A stretch of 64,000 nt of DNA. Source: Alopecurus myosuroides. Taxonomy: Eukaryota; Streptophyta; Magnoliopsida; Poales; Poaceae. Below are positions 21,292 through 33,184 of this stretch, one piece after another. A program made the translations under genes and the position numbers. The number at the start of each line of letters is the position of its first letter. The first letter of the stretch is position 1. Under the pieces are notes generated by a model that made no database searches, was not told the origin of the DNA, and worked only from the letters and a program-made list of their open reading frames with translations. Location of the stretch: assembly GCA_028641055.1 (NCBI GenBank), contig CM054061.1, positions 60,828,474 through 60,892,473 of the forward strand, read 5' to 3'.

Positions 21292-22811
21292 TTTTGGGCT
21301 TATTAATATCTTGGTATGAGAGTGGCACACCCACTGAATCCATGATATTAAGGTTGTGAGATATGTTCCTCCAACCTTGAGCTGTCTTTTAAATGGCATT
21401 TCTGCCAAGTGTGTTTGTTTGATTGTTTGTCTCCATTAATAATTGTGTGATTGGTTATTATTAGTTTCCTTGCTGTATGTATGGTTATGCATTGTTGCTT
21501 GCCTTGATTGGTTCTTATGTGTGTCCTTTATTCCTTTTACGACGTTAGAAAAACGAAGAGGAAGGGAGTGTCGTGAAGCTCTGTTTCAAGATCCAGTCAC
21601 TCCAGAACCAGGGACACAAGAGATACCAGGCAAGCATCCTGATTGCTTGCTGATACAATACTTACCATTATCTATCATGCATGTTTTACCTCTGAAGTTT
21701 TACAAAAACTTGGTTATCAAAACTATTTTTGATGTGGAATTTACTACTATATCAGTATATAGGTTACTATTATGCCAGTAGTTAAACTTGGTAATACCAA
21801 GCCCATAAGCCACCCTATGGTATTTATTACCATCAAATATACTAGTCCCTAAAGTGGACACCCTAAAATTGTGATTATACAAAACAAAGGCTTTACGGAA
21901 AAACCCGGAGAAAAGGCGGATCCTTGTTCTCCGGAGGAATGTGGAAGTGGTCATTTTTGAGAAAGTGGTGTTTTCAAAAATGACACATAACCTAGTCTTC
22001 GCCGGACAACCTTTACCGTACTGCCACCCTACCCCAACATGGGCAAGGGGCTTAACTTGAAGTTTGTTCTTATTAGTGTGTGCTATCTCAATGTGCTATA
22101 GGGGATGGGATCCTCTGAACCGAATGTCGTGGAGACATATAAAGTGTGGGATTAATTTTCCCTCCGGATGCATCAGATGAGGCATCCTGGCTTGGCGGGG
22201 ATTAGCTCGGTGCCGGGGATGTGGTAAAACTCAACTGAGAGATAGGCGTATACTAGCTTGAACATAGTGGATGGTTATGATCAGATACCTGATGTTTACA
22301 TACTGTTGTTACAGTCCGTGGTTGTTTCACGGGAGGTGTACTGGATCTGGTGGATGTGTACACCTCTGCAGAGTACAACTTTTTCGAAGAAGCCGCGTCC
22401 TCGGATATGGACAGTTGAATGGCCATGTAGCTAGCATTGTGTCAATGTTTTCAAAAGAGGAAGTTTTTTGAAAAGGGAATTTTGGAAAGGAAGTGTTGAA
22501 CTTGTGAAGTTCGGGAAGGAATGGAAACTTATACCGTGGAGGTATCAGTGATGATGAAAAGCCAGATGATGTTATACAAAACAAAATGTTTTGCAAAGAA
22601 AACCTTTTCTACTCTAAGCAAGAATTCTGGAAACTGATTCCAAGAAGTTTTGCCAGGAGAAAATATTCTTTAACAAAGTTTTACAAAACCTCTTGTACTT
22701 GTGACATCGACAAGAGAAATAAAACTATATTATTTTCTTCTGAAGTATCTTCTTCAACGAAGATACAGATTAACCTGACTGCAACTGTGGTGTCATCATA
22801 CATGAACACCA

Positions 22812-23018
22812 TTGATAGTGAACCATATTTATAGCCTACCTATTCCACCATATAAGCATATTTGCATGTTGGTAAGTGACATGATGGATGTCTTGCTGAG
22901 TACATTCAAATGTACTCATTATGGTTTCGCCCCTGGTATCTACTTATCAGATTTGGAGAAGGAGCCTCCAAAGGATATCCATGAAGAGAAGTACGGAGTT
23001 GACGGCTTTGCGAACTAG
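22812..23018 (+). other. Short open segment near 3' end of F LTR
   Basis: A 68-codon frame ends LEKEPPKDIHEEKYGVDGFAN and is intact in both LTRs (also 32696-32902). It precedes a stretch resembling the 3' UTR-like end of other giant Gypsy LTRs. No domain is recognised. Identity between LTRs is no evidence of selection because the LTRs are near identical throughout. Confidence 0.3.
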
Positions 23019-23299
23019 GATCGTCTCCGGGTCAGCAGCCTGTAGGTTAAGGCGTGACTTGGGCTCAACTACGTTGTGTTTTAATTGTCTTCCGCTGTGT
23101 TTGTTAAGTTGCCTGCCCTGCGTGGCAGATGTATTAGTCTTGATCATGCGATCATTTGTGAAATACCTTTATGTATTCGTGTAATGGATGATGTATTCTG
23201 TGTGCCAACTTTGTATGTTGTTCACGACTGATCTTTCTGGGATCGTGAATGTATGCATACGTAGGGTTTCAGACTGCCGGTCTGGGGTCCTTACAGAGT

Positions 23300-23312
23300 T
23301 GGTATCAGAGCC
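23300..23312 (+). promoter_or_regulatory. tRNA-Met primer-binding site of element F
   Basis: TGGTATCAGAGCC follows the LTR after the spacer GAGT. It fixes the element's orientation as plus. Confidence 0.9.
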
Positions 23313-25121
23313 ATCCTGACCTTAGGAGACCTTAGTTAGCATGGACGTCAGATAGGAAAGAAAAGTATTTTTGAGTAAAAACCCATTTACTATCTACATT
23401 ATTTTTATCTAAGGGAATTTTAGTATATTTTCCCCTCCTTCTGATCTTTTCAAAAGATTCTAAATGCATATCAAGGGCGTCCTTGAACAGTGGTTCGAAG
23501 GGCGGGCCTTATAGAATTGGTATCTCTCTCGGTTAAGAGTTTATTTCTTACTTGTTTGCAACTGCTTCGCTCTGTTTTTGAAACATCTCTCGACTTTGAA
23601 GTTTTCTGTCCAGAAAATAGTTGGGGTTTCAAAAACAGATTGTCGCGTAAGTTTTACCTCTCTCAATTAAAAGTTTTATCAAAACTTTACTTCTATTATC
23701 TTGTTTCCATACAAAAGCTTTTATACTTGCCGATGTCCCGAGAGACCAAAATAATTGCCTAGCTCTACAGTGATGACGGTCAGAAGTAGATATAGTTCTT
23801 CAGCCACTTCTAGGATTTTGGATCATTCCCCCTACGTAACCCCAATGGAGCCTTGCTTGTGAGTTTTGGCTTGTTTATGTGTGTCCGTAGGACTGTGTGC
23901 TATTGTGTGGTGTAGAATTTGGTTCATCTAGGCTTCTATATGTTTGTGGGGTACTCAAATTTTTGCAGATTTGTGCTTGCCCCGCTCTTGTTTTTGAATC
24001 GCCTCGTGTTAAATGTTTGCAAGCAAAAATGTTTGTATAGCATTCAAAAACAAGAATTTGTTGCTTAGACTTATACTTGTTTTCGCTTCATAATGCGACC
24101 CGTCGTGAACCACCACCATTTCCCCACAATCAAGGAAAGCACCGTTGGACCTATATAGAGGACCATCAAGCCACACGAGCTGCTAGCATTGCTACCAGTG
24201 ATGCACTCCAACAGATAAAGCTCCAACAACGAAAACCCTCAAAGAAGAAAAGGCGTGAAGAAAACCAACCAATACTGACCAAAACCTCTATGTTTTGTCT
24301 GTTTACAAAAGACTCTTTTTACCCTGTTGGATAAATGTTGCACCTCTTTATGTTCCCTTTTAAAAGACCAAATAAGAGAAATCCCCTTTTAAAAATTATA
24401 TACCTCCCTCCTTTGGAGAAAGGTGCAAAAGAAGTTTTCACATGCCATGATGCGCAACCCCCTAAAAAAAAGCCAACCCAAAGAGCGCAATTCAATATTT
24501 GACGTACGATGACGCTAGTCGTATCTTGTCGGACAAACATGATTAAATAGAAAACTAACAAGACTAACATGCTTTGTCTAATCTTAGGTTGACACCTAAC
24601 CAAAGCATACAAACCACTGACAACTCTTTCTAAACCAAGGAATTAAGTGATTTAAGACACCTTTTAATCTAGTTGGTAAAAAGGAGAAGTCACGAGAAAA
24701 TAAAAGGATGACCTATTCGTTTACTACTCAATAGGAAATTGGGTGTATCTACTTTGGAAACCAAATCTTGGTAGGAATTGTAAGTACTATGAAATCCATG
24801 GTTTAGAAATTAGGTGAACGATGGAATAGTTATGATAGATCTAGGAAACAACAGTTTCCCTGTTTTAGTCTCTTTGTGTGCTCTTGATTGAAATAAATTT
24901 GTGTTTTATTCAATCTTGCTTCCTAACTTATATGAAGTTGTTAGGACTTGTTGTTATGTTGTTTTGTTACAATAAACCTACCCTAGAAAGTGTGTGCATG
25001 ACTGGAAACTCGAATAAAAATGAAATAGCATTTGTTACCCTCTAGTTTATTACTTGGATAGTTGTGTGGGCAAATCTTTGTGTGCTTGTTACCTAAGTTT
25101 TTGCTATGATTGTGGTGAGTC

Positions 25122-25140
25122 CAGTACCATTTTGGTACTG
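25122..25140. repeat. Internal copy 1 of the CAGTACCA dyad in F
   Basis: CAGTACCATTTTGGTACTG keeps both 8-bp arms seen in the LTR, with the loop changed from TAT to TTT. Confidence 0.75.
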
Positions 25141-25300
25141 TGATTCATATGCTATTATCTTCATTAACTTGCATGTGATCTAATAGCAAAGCATGAGTAC
25201 CATTTGTTATTTTTCTAGTGTTTATTCTTTGGAATTATTGTGAGAGCTAGATCTTTGTGTGAATGCTTTAGTAGATTTTGTGCTATGTGTTCTTTGAGTC

Positions 25301-25319
25301 CAGTACCATTTAGGTACTG
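25301..25319. repeat. Internal copy 2 of the CAGTACC dyad in F
   Basis: CAGTACCATTTAGGTACTG keeps 7-bp arms. It lies 179 bases after copy 1, and the sequence before each copy (TTTGTGTG..., GAGTC) is similar, so the two are a tandem duplicate of a unit near 180 bases. Confidence 0.7.
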
Positions 25320-25632
25320 ATATTTGATGCTTGTACCTATGTTAGCTTGCATGTCTTTTAATGGTAAAGCATGTGTAAGCATTACTATCAGTATGCACTA
25401 GTATTGTTTCACTAGATTAAATAGCCTTATATTTTTATCTTGTATGCAAATATTTTCATGAGTAACCAGAGGCTTAGTACCTATTTTGCCTTGGTATTAG
25501 TAGGCCATATCCCACTGGTCCCATTGCATTTTGGCTTGAGGATGAAAATCCCCAACCATACACATGTGTGAAAATAGCATGTCTCACTATGTGATTGATT
25601 TCTATTTTCCACCATGGAAAATATAATAGTTT

Positions 25633-25655
25633 CTTTTCACTTATGCAAGTGAGAA
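25633..25655. repeat. Hairpin CTTTTCACTT/AAGTGAGAAG in internal domain of F
   Basis: Arms of ten bases, with one T-G wobble in RNA, surround an ATGC loop. Confidence 0.65.
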
Positions 25656-26099
25656 GTTTATTTCTTATTAGTAAATACTAATATGTTTAGGTGTGATCTT
25701 TTGTTAGCATAATATTCCTTAGGGGTATCATGTTAAGAAATTTTTCACTATCGTGTGCTAAAAATAAATTGTTCGCAGATAAAATAAATTCCTCTTGATT
25801 GGTAGATTGTTTGTGAATAATTTTAAATTGAGTGTATGGATTTGTGAAAAGGTTTAGATAACTTTTCATTAATTACATAGCTACTGGTGGTGTGATTTAC
25901 ACCTTGCTTGTTTGCTAGTAATTTGTTAAAGAAGAACATAAATTGCTAGAATTAAGTTATGCATGTTTAATAGTTGTTTCATGGGATTGTTTTGATGTTT
26001 ATGCTTACTAACATGAGTAAGTTTTATGTACTGTTATTAGGTACATTTATGTTCATGACTTGCTTGTTTAAGTTTAAACATCATGATAGCATTGTTTGC

Positions 26100-26134
26100 T
26101 TCTCTAGAGTGAAACTAGTTTCACCACTAGAGAA
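26100..26134. repeat. Strong hairpin TTCTCTAG...CTAGAGAA in internal domain of F
   Basis: An outer 8-bp stem (TTCTCTAG/CTAGAGAA) and an inner 7-bp stem (GTGAAAC/GTTTCAC) surround a two-base loop, with one unpaired base on the left and two on the right. It is the strongest dyad seen in the window. Confidence 0.8.
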
Positions 26135-27078
26135 TGGTGATTTTTGCTCTAGTATTACCCTCTTTTTATTTTATGAGTATATGTGTTGATATGGCATGTT
26201 TAGGAAGTATTACTTCTGTTATCATGCCATGAATTATTTAGTTTCATGTTCTATGGTTATAGGATATGATTATCTCTTATAGCATGCTGGTGTAGATTTT
26301 TCATACTAGTGTGTTATTTGTGCAGTCCTGTTTTTTTTTATGCCTGTGTAATAGAAGTTTTATCTTGTATAAAGATGGTATTTTAGAGTACCTTTATTAT
26401 TGAATTAATTAGTTTTTAGCTACTGGTTGTTTGCTAATTGTTCATGATTGATGGATTCCAAAACCTCTAATAAACAATAACCTAGTGAATAAATAATCTA
26501 TTCATCTGTGGTGTTGTTTGCTTGTTTAGTGGATTTTGTTTAAATGTTTTACCTTAGCATGAGTTTATACTGGTGTTATGATTGTGCTTAAGAGTATCTT
26601 ATGAAGCTAAAATATCCAACTAAAATCATGAACATATAAATAGATAGTTGCTTGTGGTGAGTAATAACCACTACCATGGGTATTTTTTCTGTCTGTTTGT
26701 TTTACCTTAGCAACCTAACCTTTACACCCACAAGCTATATTTTTAGCTTCTTATATACCTTGTTATGAGAGTGGTAAAACCACTCCATATGTGGTATGTA
26801 ATAGGTGGGATATAGCTAAGAACTCATGTAATAATTGACGGTACATTTCCAGGTAGTTATGTACTAACCTTAAAAATTTTGTTCAAACTAAGAAACAAAA
26901 TTTTTGGACCTAAAACAAGTACTGGTGTACTTAATTTTTGAGTGATTCACTAATTTAGGGATGTACCCCACCTCCCAAGAAAAGTCAAAGGGGGGAAGCA
27001 CCTGCACTCCAACACTAACATTGTGTTTGTTGGCCCTCCCTTAGTCCTCGCTTGTGAATCTCGGGGACGAGATTCTTT

Positions 27079-27094
27079 TTAAGGGGGGAAGACC
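27079..27094 (+). promoter_or_regulatory. Polypurine tract of element F
   Basis: TTAAGGGGGGAAGACC directly precedes the right LTR. The form is typical of Tekay/Del-type Gypsy elements, which end pol with a similar sequence. Confidence 0.85.
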
Positions 27095-30000
27095 TGTCAC
27101 ATCCCAATTTTGGAATACCTGTTAACACAGTTGTTTTGCTAATTGCTTGACTAATAAACCTTGATTGTGTTTGTTTGTGTTTGTTTAAGTTCAACTAAAC
27201 AAACTTAAAAAGGATAGCAAAGAAGTAAACTAAAAATATTCAACATATTGTTCCAATGATAAAAATATTCAACATATTGTTCCAATGAGTTTGGCAATAT
27301 TTTCTAAAGTGAATATTGATCAAAGAGTTTTCCAAAAACATCTTATGAGTCCCATACTTGTTGAATATTATTCCAAGACCTAAATTAATGAAGAGGAAAC
27401 ACTTAATAAAATTTCCATAAAGAAATATCAGAAAAAGGAGGCATTCTTAAATGCTTCACCAAAATCTTATCAAATGTTTTTCCAACCTTGCAAGATTAAA
27501 AACAAAGGTATTGGAGAGCATTTACTTGCTATCTCTAGTCACATAAATATTTTGGCAAAGCATTGTTAGAGAAAAGCCAAATGCCTTATTAAATAGAAAT
27601 TCCAATATTTCTAGAAACTGAAAACTCAAACAAGTTACTTCTGGAAACTTTAATCAAATGATCTGAAATTCATACCATTGCCTCCTTATATCAAATAAGG
27701 AACACAAACAAGAGGAGACAAAAATTTGGATCCATTAAAGTCCTGAAAACATGGTTTTTCTCCACAGCAACATTTGGGAGTTTGAACAAGTTTGTTCTAC
27801 AAACTTTTTCCAAATGCCATGAAATACATACCACATGCTCTATATCATAAATGATGATGAAAACCAAAAGGGAATAAGGTTTTGAATAATTTAAGTTGCC
27901 AAAAATCCCTGTTTTCTTGACAGCACCTTTTTGAAATTTGAACCAGTTTGTTCTATGAAGTAACTCTAAATGACTTGAATTTTCTACCACATAAGGAACA
28001 CATCAAATAAGGATTGTGTGCCAAAAATTATCATTTTTGGAAGCTCCTAAGTAGGTTAATAAATTCAATGTCCATTTATGTCAGAATTCAAATTTGAACA
28101 ACTTTGAATTATGAAGTTTATCTAATTGAGCCAATTTTAACATATGTGGTGTATCTATACTAATAAGAATTTTGGGCAAAGGGATTTCAATTTATGACTT
28201 TGTTTTCTTAGGAAAAACATCCATTTACAGAGTAGACAAGGACCTTTTTGTAAAATTGCAGGGACCTAAATTAAATCCCAGTCATCTCCTACCTCTAGCA
28301 CCCTGTAGAGAACAGCAACCCTAGCCATTGCCTTCGATGAGAAGGAATTGAGGGGATAAAGAGGCCCCCCATGTGATCTGTCCCCCACATGCCCCCTCTC
28401 CCCTCCCCTCAAGCTCTCTCCCTCTCTCTCACTGTATAATACCCAAAACCGAAACCCTAGGGAGGTAGCTCGCCGTCGATTCGGCCACAGGTGACCTCGC
28501 CGCCGGTCGCCGCTTGCACCATTCGCTCCGCCTCGTCGTGGTACTCCTCCCTGCTGAAGGAATCCAGCCGGAATGCCTTGTGGTGGCCGCGCCGTCCATT
28601 TTTCCTCCTCGAGCCCGACGGCACTCCAGCGACGAATCCCGGCCGCCACGACCCTCCTCTGTCCTCTCCGAGCCTCCATGCGCGCCTAGGGTAAGAAGGT
28701 GGATCCCCGCCGTGTTTTTCCCCCTCCCTAACCCCATAGAACGACGCCGAGCCGTGCTCGTGTCCGGCCGCCGCCGCGTTCCCGTCGCCGCCGCGCTCCG
28801 GACGTTCCCTGGAAGCGAGGTTGCATGCTTTCGGTTGCTCGCGTCGAGTGCTTCGTGCACATGTTTTTTTGTTCGCGTTTTGATAGCCGAAATCGCAGGT
28901 TTCGAGCTCGCCGGAGCAAATCCCGCCGGCGAGTGAGGTCAAGATGACGCGGTGCTCGCGTCATCACCCTTTGACCCCGCGCAGGGAGTCAAACCTGCAC
29001 GTGGGGCTGTGCTTGCCCGCGTGGCTGCCCCCGTGGCATCTTGGCCCGCTTGTCAGCCTCGGTGGCTAGATCCGCCCACGGTAACAGCAGATCCAGGCCG
29101 GCCCAATACGAGATCTAGCCCAATAATGCTTGTTTTTCTTTTAATTTTTCACAGGAACTTGTGTGTTTACTTTTAGCTCAAAAAGGCAACCTAAAAGATG
29201 TTTTTGAGCAAGACAAAATTTACAGTGCTAGATCAACTAAATCTAAACCACCTCAAAGTTGTAGATCTACATTTGAATGGATATATTTGAAATGAAAAAT
29301 GATTTGGCAACAGGTACCAGAAACACCAAAATGAGCACCATTTTTATTTCACAACTCATAATGAAGTGAGGCAAATTGCATTGGAAAGCCCTTGAAATTT
29401 GCTAACTGAAGAAGTTAACCTTGCTTCCAAATTCATTGTATTTTTGAAATGGCATGCAATTTGGTAAAACACCAGTGAGCACTTTGGTGATTTGTATAAA
29501 TTAATTAAAGATGAATTTTGATGCAAAACAAATTGGATGGTCTTGTGTATGTTTAGGACTATCTAAACCTAGAAGGGTTTAATTTTTAGAGCATCCTATA
29601 AAATTTGGTGGACAGATCCTTGTTTTGCTTATTTCTGCCATTTTGGCATTTTAGGTAATTAATTTGTGTTATGATATTTTTGTGTTGCAATATTATTTTC
29701 TAGCATGTATAAGTTGTGTGAACTTGTTTTATAAGTGTTACTTAACTATTTTAGCATGTTAGATTGTGTGGATTTGAGTTGAGAATAAATAGGATTTATA
29801 TTAATATCATATGTTTATTCTCTAGTTTAATACTTGCATATAATTTTGAGTGATAAAATTGTGTGCAAACACTTGGATTTGTTGATTGGATCCAGTACCA
29901 TATTGGTACTGATTTTGTGTTAGTGTCACCTCTACTAGCTTGTTTTTGAATTGGTAGAAAAGCATGAGTAGCTTTGTCATGACTATGAAAATGTTATGGA

Positions 30001-33000
30001 AAAATTCCCTCATGTGTGGAATTTTTAGCATAATAATTTGTGGTTGTGTAGCCACATAAATTTGTGTTGTATTCATAGGGCCAGTAGCATTTACATTATG
30101 TTTTTATGAGTACTTGATCCCTAGAGTTTTCACTTGTGTGAAAACAATAGCATGAGTAGCATTACCTTGCTTATTTTTGCATCCTAGTATTTTCTACTAG
30201 TATGGTTATTGCAATAGGTACTAGTTTAGCCTTTTGTTAATTTTTATCAAGTGGACCAGAGGCATTGTGACCTCTTAATGCTTTGATATGCTAGTGGAAC
30301 ACCCACTGGTTTCATTGCATTTTTGGTGGAAACATTATTTCCCCAAACTAGATGCATTTCTTTTATATAGTTCTATAACTAATGAGTGCCTAGTATTTTT
30401 GCTTTGGGAATTTTTGTGCTACATGAAAATGTGTATGCTTCTGTTTGTAAGTGGTTATAATCATGTGTGGCTTGCTAGGATAAATCCATCTTTGGATTGT
30501 TGTTTGATTCCTCTAGTAATGCCCTTTTTATTACCACTAGTATATAGGAGTTGCCCTGCAAATGGATGCATTGTTTTATCAAATGGGATATTTTTGTTAT
30601 AGCAAGTATAGATAATTTTCACTACTGTTTTTGTGACATGGACCCTCTGGTTGTATTTCAATTACTTGATTGAAATGCATCCATTGATTCTTCATGTTTG
30701 AGTAGTACTAGATTCCTTAGCAGTTTTTGTGTTGACTTATTTTTCCTGCCAACTTGTGTTTGGTGGATATGTGTGTATCCTTGCATGAGGACATGTTTTC
30801 ATTTACCATTATGATAACATGGTTCCTTGTTTGCATTTTATTACTTTACTTGTTATGCATGTTTGCATAGCAAACTTTTAGTAGAAACATGTCTATAGGA
30901 TTCCTCCTTTTTAGTCATTGTTTCTATTATTCTCACTATGAGAAGTTGTGTGTTTTATGATGAGTCTATTACCTTGTTACCCTTGTGTAGGCTCACTGAT
31001 TTGTAAAGGTAACTTTTGCAAATCATGTGTCTTAGTTATTCTTGATGTGAATTTAGGCTTAGCAGATTAGCTACCTTTTTCTTTTTGTGGTGTGGTTGAT
31101 AGACCCATTGCCATGATTATTATTGTGCATGTTTTATACACTTTTAGTAGTCTCACCCTTGTGAAACTAAGTGTATTTTGGGCTTATTAATATCTTGGTA
31201 TGAGAGTGGCACACCCACTGAATCCATGATATTAAGGTTGTGAGATATGTTCCTCCAACCTTGAGCTGTCTTTTAAATGGCATTTCTGCCAAGTGTGTTT
31301 GTTTGATTGTTTGTCTCCATTAATAATTGTGTGATTGGTTATTATTAGTTTCCTTGCTGTATTTATGGTTATGCATTGTTGCTTGCCTTGATTGGTTCTT
31401 ATGTGTGTCTTTTATTCCTTTTACGACGTTAGAAAAACGAAGAGGAAGGGAGTGTCGTGAAGCTCTGTTTCAAGATCCAGTCACTCCAGAACCAGGGACA
31501 CAAGAGATACCAGGCAAGCATCCTGATTGCTTGCTGATACAATACTTACCATTATCTATCATGCATGTTTTACCTCTGAAGTTTTACAAAAACTTGGTTA
31601 TCAAAACTATTTTTGATGTGGAATTTACTACTATATCAGTATATAGGTTACTATTATGCCAGTAGTTAAACTTGGTAATACCAAGCCCATAAGCCACCCT
31701 ATGGTATTTATTACCATCAAATATACTAGTCCCTAAAGTGGACACCCTAAAATTGTGATTATACAAAACAAAGGCTTTACGGAAAAACCCGGAGAAAAGG
31801 CGGATCCTTGTTCTCCGGAGGAATGTGGAAGTGGTCATTTTTGAGAAAGTGGTGTTTTCAAAAATGACACATAACCTAGTCTTCGCCGGACAACCTTTAC
31901 CGTACTGCCACCCTACCCCAACATGGGCAAGGGGCTTAACTTGAAGTTTGTTCTTATTAGTGTGTGCTATCTCAATGTGCTATAGGGGATGGGATCCTCT
32001 GAACCGAATGTCGTGGAGACATATAAAGTGTGGGATTAATTTTCCCTCCGGATGCATCAGATGAGGCATCCTGGCTTGGCGGGGATTAGCTCAGTGCCGG
32101 GGATGTGGTAAAACTCAACTGAGAGATAGGCGTATACTAGCTTGAACATAGTGGATGGTTATGATCAGATACCTGATGTTTACATACTGTTGTTACAGTC
32201 CGTGGTTGTTTCACGGGAGGTGTATTGGATCTGGTGGATGTGTACACCTCTGCAGAGTACAACTTTTTCGAAGAAGCCGCGTCCTCGGATATGGACAGTT
32301 GAATGGCCATGTAGCTAGCATTGTGTCAATGTTTTCAAAAGAGGAAGTTTTTTGAAAAGGGAATTTTGGAAAGGAAGTGTTGAACTTGTGAAGTTCGGGA
32401 AGGAATGGAAACTTATACCGTGGAGGTATCAGTGATGATGAAAAGCCAGATGATGTTATACAAAACAAAATGTTTTGCAAAGAAAACCTTTTCTACTCTA
32501 AGCAAGAATTCTGGAAACTGATTCCAAGAAGTTTTGCCAGGAGAAAATATTCTTTAACAAAGTTTTACAAAAACTCTTGTACTTGTGACATCGACAAGAG
32601 AAATAAAACTATATTATTTTCTTCTGAAGTATCTTCTTCAACGAAGATACAGATTAACCTGACTGCAACTGTGGTGTCATCATACATGAACACCATTGAT
32701 AGTGAACCATATTTATAGCCTACCTATTCCACCATATAAGCATATTTGCATGTTGGTAAGTGACATGATGGATGTCTTGCTGAGTACATTCAAATGTACT
32801 CATTATGGTTTCGCCCCTGGTATCTACTTATCAGATTTGGAGAAGGAGCCTCCAAAGGATATCCATGAAGAGAAGTACGGAGTTGACGGCTTTGCGAACT
32901 AGGATCGTCTCCGGGTCAGCAGCCTGTAGGTTAAGGCGTGACTTGGGCTCAACTACGTTGTGTTTTAATTGTCTTCCGCTGTGTTTGTTAAGTTGCCTGC

Positions 33001-33179
33001 CCTGCGTGGCAGATGTATTAGTCTTGATCATGCGATCATTTGTGAAATACCTTTATGTATTCGTGTAATGGATGATGTATTCTGTGTGCCAACTTTGTAT
33101 GTTGTTCACGACTGATCTTTCTGGGATCGTGAATGTATGCATACGTAGGGTTTCAGACTGCCGGTCTGGGGTCCTTACA
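27095..33179 (+). repeat. 3' LTR of LARD-like element F, 6,085 bp
   Basis: It matches 17211-23295 at a constant offset of 9,884 bases throughout, without an insertion or deletion and with about twenty single-base differences found by eye. It ends TTACA and is followed by the second GGGTC. Confidence 0.95.
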
Positions 33180-33184
33180 GGGTC

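Larger units (their letters stand above)
17211..23295 (+). repeat. 5' LTR of LARD-like element F, 6,085 bp
   Basis: It is mostly AT-rich, with a GC-rich island at about 18430-19220. That island carries TATAATA at 18551, a CT-rich run and an AGG|GTAAGA donor-like site at 18804-18812. Downstream, at 19700-21400, are many short hairpins. Near the 3' end a short segment (22812-23018) is open and is followed by 3'-UTR-like sequence. Its terminal bases abut the primer-binding site. Confidence 0.93.
23296..27094 (+). other. Internal domain of LARD-like element F, no protein coding
   Basis: The primer-binding site begins after a 4-base spacer. A leader follows. Around 24077-24334 a frame of 85 codons is basic and could be a gag vestige, though no gag motif is seen. 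From about 24890 to 26990 the sequence is AT-rich and resembles the LTR segment 19600-21400: two copies of the CAGTACC dyad, a block at 25490-25565 resembling 20393-20465, and a block at 26755-26800 resembling 21305-21350. No protease, reverse transcriptase, RNase H or integrase motif occurs. The 3' end (27060-27094) resembles the end of pol and purine tract of Tekay-type elements. Confidence 0.75.
17211..33179 (+). mobile_element. Giant-LTR non-autonomous retrotransposon (LARD-like) F, 15,969 bp
   Basis: Two direct repeats of 6,085 bp (17211-23295 and 27095-33179) start TGTCACATCCC and end GGTCCTTACA. They bound a 3,799-bp internal domain with a tRNA-Met primer-binding site (23300-23312) and a purine tract (27079-27094), all flanked by the duplication GGGTC. 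The LTRs are collinear without indels and differ at about twenty positions by eye, implying an age near 0.1-0.2 million years at 1.3e-8 per site per year. No retrotransposon protein is encoded. This matches the definition of LARDs (Sukkula of barley, about 4.4-kb LTR and 3.5-kb internal domain), but the LTR is longer. LTR and purine-tract features suggest descent from a Tekay/Del-type Gypsy element. It must use enzymes supplied by another element. Confidence 0.92.

Noticed and set aside
24077..24334. A frame of 85 codons in the F internal domain as a gag gene.
   Set aside because: It is short, has no gag core or zinc knuckle and is followed by noncoding sequence; at best a vestige.
17211..33179. 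A 6-kb sequence present twice 9,884 bases apart could be a segmental duplication or assembly artefact.
   Set aside because: Both copies end at the same TG/CA-type termini, the primer-binding site and purine tract sit exactly at the inner edges, and a perfect target duplication flanks the whole, so they are LTRs of one element.
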